This document shows positions 59,916 through 64,000 of a stretch of 64,000 bases of DNA, one piece after another. Source of the stretch: an uncultured Collinsella sp. (GTDB lineage Bacteria > Actinomycetota > Coriobacteriia > Coriobacteriales > Coriobacteriaceae); contig USQQ01000008.1 of NCBI GenBank assembly GCA_900556875.1, forward strand, positions 7,693-71,692, given 5' to 3'. How positions within the stretch are numbered: the stretch's first letter is position 1; every line of letters begins with the position of its first letter. The notes under the pieces were generated by a model. It searched no databases, was not told the origin of the DNA, and worked only from the letters and a program-made list of their open reading frames with translations. The position numbers and the translations under genes were made by a program.

Positions 59916-61271
59916 TTAGTAGGTGCGATCGTTGAGCGTGCTCCAGAGCTTCTTGGACTCAGCCATGGTCCACGCGTTGATCTTTTCCTCATCGATACCG
60001 ACGAACTCGCGATCCTTGTACAGGACCTTGCCGTTGATGATGGTGGTGCGGCAGTTTTTGCCCATCATGCCAAAGAGCATGTGGCCGTCGATGTTCTCCT
60101 CGCTCAGCGGCGTAAAGGGCTTGTAGTCCATAACGATGACGTCGGCGGCAGCGCCGGCCTCGAGCACGCCGAGCTTGCGATCGAAGTACTTGCTGGCCAT
60201 CTTGGCGTTGTTCTCGAACAGCATGGTCATGGCCTCGCACCAGCCCACGTTGGGCATGGCGGCGTTGTGGCGCTGAATGATCAGGAAGACCTTAAGGCTC
60301 TCGAGCATATCGTGGGTGTAGGCGTCGGTGCCCATGCACACGGGGATACCGCGGCGGAAGAACTCGAGCACGGGGGCGCAGCCCACGGCGTTGCCCATAT
60401 TGGATTCGGGGTTGTTGACGAGCCAGGTACCGGACTCCTTGACGATATCCATCTCGGCAGGCGTCACGTGGATGCAGTGGCCGAGCATGGTGTCGGGACC
60501 CAGCAGATTGTGCTGCAGCAGGCGCTCGACGGGGCTGATGCCACCGCGGTTGAGGCGGGAGTCCCACACGTCATTCATGCCCTCGCACACATGGATGTGG
60601 AAGCCGGTCAGGCCGTTGTTGGCCTCGGCCATCTTATCCATGGTCTCGTCCGACAGCGTAAAGGTGGCATGTCCGCCAAACATGGCGGCGATCATGTGGT
60701 TGTCGTTATCGCGACGCTCCTTGGCGGCCCACTGGGCAAACTCGGCGTTCTCGGCAATGGCCTGGTCGCATTTTTCCTGGCCGCGGCGGTCGGAGACCTC
60801 GTAGCACAGGCACGAACGCATGCCCAGCTCCTGAGCTGCATCCTTAATGGTAAAGAGGCTTCCCGGGATTTCGCAGAAGCTCGCATGGTGATCGAAGATC
60901 GTGGTGACGCCATCGCGGATGGAGTCAAGAATCGTGGCATAGGCGCTGGCCTTGGTGCCGTCGAGCGTCAGGTTGTCGTCGATCTTCCACCACTGCTGCT
61001 CAAGATTCTCCAGGAAGTTGGTGGGGTTGCAGCCCTTAATGGCAAGGCCGCGGGCCAGACCCGAGTAGATGTGGGTGTGGCAATTGATGAGTCCAGGCAT
61101 GATGAGGTTGCCCTGGGCATCGACGTACTCGGCATCCGGGTACTTGGCCTTGAGCTCGCACTCGGGGCCCACTTCGACGATCGTATCTCCGTCAATGGCG
61201 ACCGCACCGTTTGGAATGAACGGGGTCTGAGCGTTGCGGGTAAAGACGGAACCGTTAGCGACCAGAAGCAT
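59916..61271 (-). CDS. ssnA: SsnA amidohydrolase (putative aminohydrolase of the purine locus)
   Basis: A 451-residue amidohydrolase of the SsnA/guanine-deaminase-like branch. Metal ligands are visible: CHTHIYSGLARG (HTH at 65-67), GFHIHVCEG (His), LGHCIHVTP (His) and MGTDAYTHDML (Asp). In E. coli SsnA was first noted for stationary-phase viability; in gut purine-degrading bacteria it belongs to the conserved cluster and probably deaminates or opens a purine-derived intermediate (inference). The ATG follows AAGGGAG; an upstream start adds 6 residues. It is between the NCS2 permease and ygfK on one strand. Confidence 0.9.
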   Translation of the reverse strand: MLLVANGSVFTRNAQTPFIPNGAVAIDGDTIVEVGPECELKAKYPDAEYVDAQGNLIMPGLINCHTHIYSGLARGLAIKGCNPTNFLENLEQQWWKIDDNLTLDGTKASAYATILDSIRDGVTTIFDHHASFCEIPGSLFTIKDAAQELGMRSCLCYEVSDRRGQEKCDQAIAENAEFAQWAAKERRDNDNHMIAAMFGGHATFTLSDETMDKMAEANNGLTGFHIHVCEGMNDVWDSRLNRGGISPVERLLQHNLLGPDTMLGHCIHVTPAEMDIVKESGTWLVNNPESNMGNAVGCAPVLEFFRRGIPVCMGTDAYTHDMLESLKVFLIIQRHNAAMPNVGWCEAMTMLFENNAKMASKYFDRKLGVLEAGAAADVIVMDYKPFTPLSEENIDGHMLFGMMGKNCRTTIINGKVLYKDREFVGIDEEKINAWTMAESKKLWSTLNDRTY

Positions 61272-61467
61272 AAATGCTCCCTTCAACATCAGGGGCGGGG
61301 TTTGACACCTCTGACATGGCGGAAGTGCGAAGCGCCGGCCTACACCGGAAACGGGCCCTCTCCCGTCAACGCTTCACCAAAGGGACAAACCCTTTGAAGT
61401 GCGGCTTGGCGCCGCATGACGTAGGCGGACGAGGCGATGCGCCCGCCGACGAATAGCACCGAATTGG

Positions 61468-62862
61468 TTACTTCTTGCTCTCGGGCAAGACCAGATCCAC
61501 GGCAGCGTCCTTGGCAGCATCGATGTGCTGAGCCACGACCGGCGTCTGCGGAAGGATCAGGTTAAGGACAATGGCCATGATGGCGGTGGGGGTCACGGCA
61601 TTGGAGCCGATGACGGTGGACACCCAGGCGGGCATACCCTCGCCGGCAAGGCAACCGCTGGCCATCCAGATACCCAGGCCAAAGACGACGGAGGTGCCGA
61701 CGATGGTGGTAGTGCGCTGCGTGAGGCCCTCGCGGGTGAACATGCGCACGCCGTTCATGGTGATGGTGCCAAAGACGCCGACGGTCGCGCCGCCGATAAC
61801 GGGCTGCGGGATAGCGGAAAGGACGGCAGAGAGCTGCGGGAACAGACCGGCGATGGCAAAGACGGCCGCGATGATCACAAAGACCCACTTGTTGACGACC
61901 TTGTTGGAGCAGATGATGCCCACGTTCTGGCCAAGGGCGCTGGTGGGAAGACCGCCCAGCAGGCCGCCGACCATAGAGGTGAGGCCCTGGGACACGATAG
62001 CGCCGGAGAGCTCGCGCTCGGTGGGCATACGGTCGATGGAGCCCAGGCAGGCGGCGGAGACGTCACCGATAACCTGGATGGCAACCATGGGGAACACAAC
62101 AGCGAGGGTAATGCAGACTTCGGGATCAAACTCGAGCGCGTAGGGCATGAGCTTGGGAAGGGCGAAGACCTGAGCGGTGGCGACGCTGGAGAAGTCGATC
62201 ATGCCAAAGGGGATCGAAACGATCATGCCAACGATCATGCCAAAGAACACGGATCCCAGCTTGAGCGTGCCCTTGCCAAAGTTGGCGAGCGCAAAGACCA
62301 CGGCGAAGGTGATAAGAGCGACGCACCAGGCCTGCGGAGTGCCCCACAGCGGCGTACCCATACCGCCGGCCATATACTTGACGGCCGTGGGATAGAGAGA
62401 GACGCCAATGGAGAAGATGACCGTACCGGTCACGACGGGCGGGAACAGCCACTTGATCTTGCTGTAGGCCAGACCAAAGAGGACCGCGACGGCGCCGCCG
62501 ACGATCTCGCCGCCCAGCAGCGCACCAAAGCTAAAGCCCGAGGCACCCATGGCCTGCAGAGCCGGCAGGAACGCGAACGAAACGCCCATGACGATGGGCA
62601 GGCCGCCGCCGATGCGACGGAAGGGAGCGAAGGCCTGAAGGGCCGTATCGATCGCCGAAAGAATGAGCGCGACCTGGATGATGTCGGTGCTCTGCTGGCT
62701 ATTAAAGCCGTAGACGCCGGCCATGATGACCGCCGGGGTAATGATGCCGGCAAACGATGCCAGTACGTGCTGAAGGGCACACGGGATCATTTCCTTAACG
62801 GGAGGCATGCCTTCGCGAGTGAACAGGGCTTCAGTGCCGTTCGTAACCGTCTCCTGGGTCAT
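61468..62862 (-). CDS. NCS2 family purine (xanthine/urate) permease
   Basis: A 464-residue membrane transporter with 12-14 hydrophobic segments of the nucleobase-cation symporter-2 fold. Signatures are MIPCALQHVLASFAGIITPA near the N terminus (HxLA), the ALGQNVGIICSNKV motif, and VIGGATVGVFGTITMNGVRM in TM10. The QNVG motif and locus context indicate xanthine, hypoxanthine or urate rather than uracil. The chosen ATG follows GGTGG; a longer start adds 29 polar residues. It is the first gene of the leftward permease-ssnA-ygfK-ferredoxin-xdhD run and faces a YheO-type regulator. A Fur-box-like site lies about 100 bases upstream. Confidence 0.9.
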   Translation of the reverse strand: MTQETVTNGTEALFTREGMPPVKEMIPCALQHVLASFAGIITPAVIMAGVYGFNSQQSTDIIQVALILSAIDTALQAFAPFRRIGGGLPIVMGVSFAFLPALQAMGASGFSFGALLGGEIVGGAVAVLFGLAYSKIKWLFPPVVTGTVIFSIGVSLYPTAVKYMAGGMGTPLWGTPQAWCVALITFAVVFALANFGKGTLKLGSVFFGMIVGMIVSIPFGMIDFSSVATAQVFALPKLMPYALEFDPEVCITLAVVFPMVAIQVIGDVSAACLGSIDRMPTERELSGAIVSQGLTSMVGGLLGGLPTSALGQNVGIICSNKVVNKWVFVIIAAVFAIAGLFPQLSAVLSAIPQPVIGGATVGVFGTITMNGVRMFTREGLTQRTTTIVGTSVVFGLGIWMASGCLAGEGMPAWVSTVIGSNAVTPTAIMAIVLNLILPQTPVVAQHIDAAKDAAVDLVLPESKK

Positions 62863-62960
62863 TTGACCACCAATCCTCGAAGTAGTTGTTTTCGCATCTA
62901 ACGCTCTATTGTGACGCAGTGCGGGGTTGAGGTTGTGCCTTCGTTGCATATCGTATTAAA

Positions 62961-62979
62961 GATGATTCTCATTCTCAAT
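62961..62979. promoter_or_regulatory. Fur-box-like sequence upstream of the purine permease
   Basis: GATGATTCTCATTCTCAAT; its complement reads ATTGAGAATGAGAATCATC, close to the hexamer pattern GATAAT-GATAAT-C-ATTATC of ferric uptake regulator sites. It lies about 100 bases upstream of the permease in the divergent region shared with the regulator. The remaining 62863-63214 interval has several AT-rich promoter-like stretches and no gene. Confidence 0.4.
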
Positions 62980-63214
62980 AATAATTTTTTGTTATCAGAC
63001 TATTCTTGAGCTGAGACAATGCATTTCCGCAGGTCAAGAAAGTGTCTGTTCAAAATAACATCTAACTTTTCTTTTGGTCGACCGTTTACCGCCAAATACC
63101 TACCGCTCATCTGTATTACGCAATGTACCTGCGAATATGTGAGTCAATAGACACCGTGTTACCATGAGAAAAAATTGTTATGAACATTTCCGATTTCACC
63201 CAAAGGAGTTGCCC

Positions 63215-63871
63215 GTGAACGAGACCGTACGTCGCTTTTTGCCGATGGTCGATTTTCTGGAGCAGATACTCGGCAAAAACAGCGAAATCGTGCTGCACGA
63301 TTTCTCGGATCCCGACCACGCCATCGTCGATATTCGCAACGGCATCGTGAGCGGCCGCAAGGTCGGCGGTCCCGCCACCGATCTGGCACTCAAGATCATG
63401 CACGACGCCAAGTATCGCGACCTGCCGTTTATTACGGGCTACGAGGGGCGCGGTGCCGGCGGCAAGACGTTGGAGTCAGCGACGTACTTTATCCGCGAGA
63501 ATGACGAGATCGTCGGTATGCTCTGCGTCAACACCGATCTCTCGACCGTGCGCTCCATCAACGCCATGGCGCAGCAGCTCATGGCGTGCTTCGACGCGGC
63601 GCCGACGCGCACGGAGCCCGCCCCTATCGAGGTCGAAAGCCTTTCGGAGTCCACACAGGAGCTCATCGACCGCAGCATTGCCGAGTTGCTGAGCGCGCGC
63701 GGGCTGGATGTAGCGTCGCTTGGTCAGAGCGACCGCGTGGACGTCATTCGCCACCTCAACGGCAACGGGGTGTTCATGCTCAAGGGCGCCGTGGCCTGCG
63801 CCGCCACCGCGTTGGGCATCTCGGAGCCCAGCGTGTACCGCTACCTGCAAAAAGTCCGCAAGGAGGGCTAA
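63215..63871 (+). CDS. YheO/DauR-type PAS-domain transcriptional regulator
   Basis: A 218-residue regulator related in layout to the one at 33686. The N-terminal YheO-like PAS domain (LGKNSEIVLHDFSDPDHAIV, IRNGIVSGRKVGGPATDLAL, SATYFIRENDEIVGMLCVN) is followed by a C-terminal helix-turn-helix (VIRHLNGNGVFMLKGAVACA, then LGISEPSVYRYLQKVR). A GTG start preceded by AAAGGAG at 7 bases is chosen; the upstream ATG lacks a good site. It is divergent from the purine permease gene, so it probably controls the permease-xdhD operon. A terminator with a 13-bp stem follows. Confidence 0.88.
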   Translation: MNETVRRFLPMVDFLEQILGKNSEIVLHDFSDPDHAIVDIRNGIVSGRKVGGPATDLALKIMHDAKYRDLPFITGYEGRGAGGKTLESATYFIRENDEIVGMLCVNTDLSTVRSINAMAQQLMACFDAAPTRTEPAPIEVESLSESTQELIDRSIAELLSARGLDVASLGQSDRVDVIRHLNGNGVFMLKGAVACAATALGISEPSVYRYLQKVRKEG

Positions 63872-63952
63872 ACGTGATCCCTTGGGGACGAAGGGAAACG
63901 GATCATTTTTGTCGCATCGCTTGACAAAAGACCCTGCAGCTCGCACTGAACT

Positions 63953-63993
63953 GCCTCCCATTTCTTGGACATGAGAAATGGGAGGCTTTCTTT
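63953..63993 (+). terminator. Intrinsic terminator after the right-end regulator
   Basis: GCCTCCCATTTCT (63953-63965) and AGAAATGGGAGGC (63974-63986) form a perfect 13-bp stem with an 8-base loop, followed by TTTCTTT. Confidence 0.85.
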
Positions 63994-64000
63994 ATGCGCG

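Overview
The window looks like a chromosome segment of a high-GC, anaerobic gut actinobacterium of the Coriobacteriia, most likely Collinsella or a close relative. This rests on base composition, the zinc-type S14, the adenylate kinase with a four-Cys zinc lid, the coriobacterial style of intergenic palindromes (GGGGACGTTC and AGTTGCGGTG families) and the anaerobic purine-degradation genes. It is an inference, not a database match. No rRNA, tRNA, CRISPR array, transposase or integrase was found.

Left part (1-14.1 kb): housekeeping genes. These are citrate synthase, two Cof-type HAD phosphatases, adenine deaminase, tyrosyl-tRNA synthetase, a U32 peptidase-family protein, a class A penicillin-binding protein, ArgR, a family 2 glycosyltransferase and TruA. 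14.1-24 kb: a long leftward ribosomal operon, rplE-rpsZ-rpsH-rplF-rplR-rpsE-rpmD-rplO-secY-adk-map-infA-rpmJ-rpsM-rpsK-rpsD-rpoA-rplQ. It starts abruptly at rplE; the usual upstream S10 block and rplN-rplX are not here.

24.2-34.3 kb and 53.5-63.9 kb are two halves of one pathway, the anaerobic purine/uric acid degradation locus with selenium- and molybdenum-dependent enzymology. The left half has XdhC, YqeB, YqeC, a dihydropyrimidinase-type hydrolase, MocA, YgeW, YgeY, YgeX and a divergent YheO-type regulator. The right half has the molybdenum hydroxylase XdhD, a polyferredoxin, YgfK, SsnA, an NCS2 purine permease and a second divergent YheO-type regulator. Import (permease), deamination (SsnA), hydroxylase redox chemistry (XdhD with ferredoxin and YgfK), ring and chain hydrolysis (dihydropyrimidinase, YgeY), diaminopropionate cleavage (YgeX), carbamoyl transfer (YgeW) and cofactor maturation (XdhC, YqeB, YqeC, MocA) fit together. 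The locus is framed by two related regulators, and the left regulator faces ygeX across a pair of perfect dyads.

34.4-53.4 kb separates the halves and is an accessory island: a Pro/Ala-rich membrane protein, an AAA/DUF4143 ATPase with a strictly 33-bp-periodic repeat array upstream, two coupled DUF4230 proteins, a 31-residue membrane peptide, a three-Cys-motif/TcmP pair, a type I restriction-modification operon led by a ribbon-helix-helix gene (hsdM frameshifted), a large unassigned protein with a Gly/Ala-rich hydrophobic stretch, gene remnants, a DEDDh exonuclease, an SOS-box-like site before a 41-residue toxin-like peptide, and a 5'-truncated DUF4143 gene with a strictly 23-bp-periodic array. 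The most novel-looking items are the two fixed-period arrays next to DUF4143 genes, the three-Cys/TcmP pair attached to the restriction operon, and the large unassigned protein. All assignments come from reading the sequence; no search was run.
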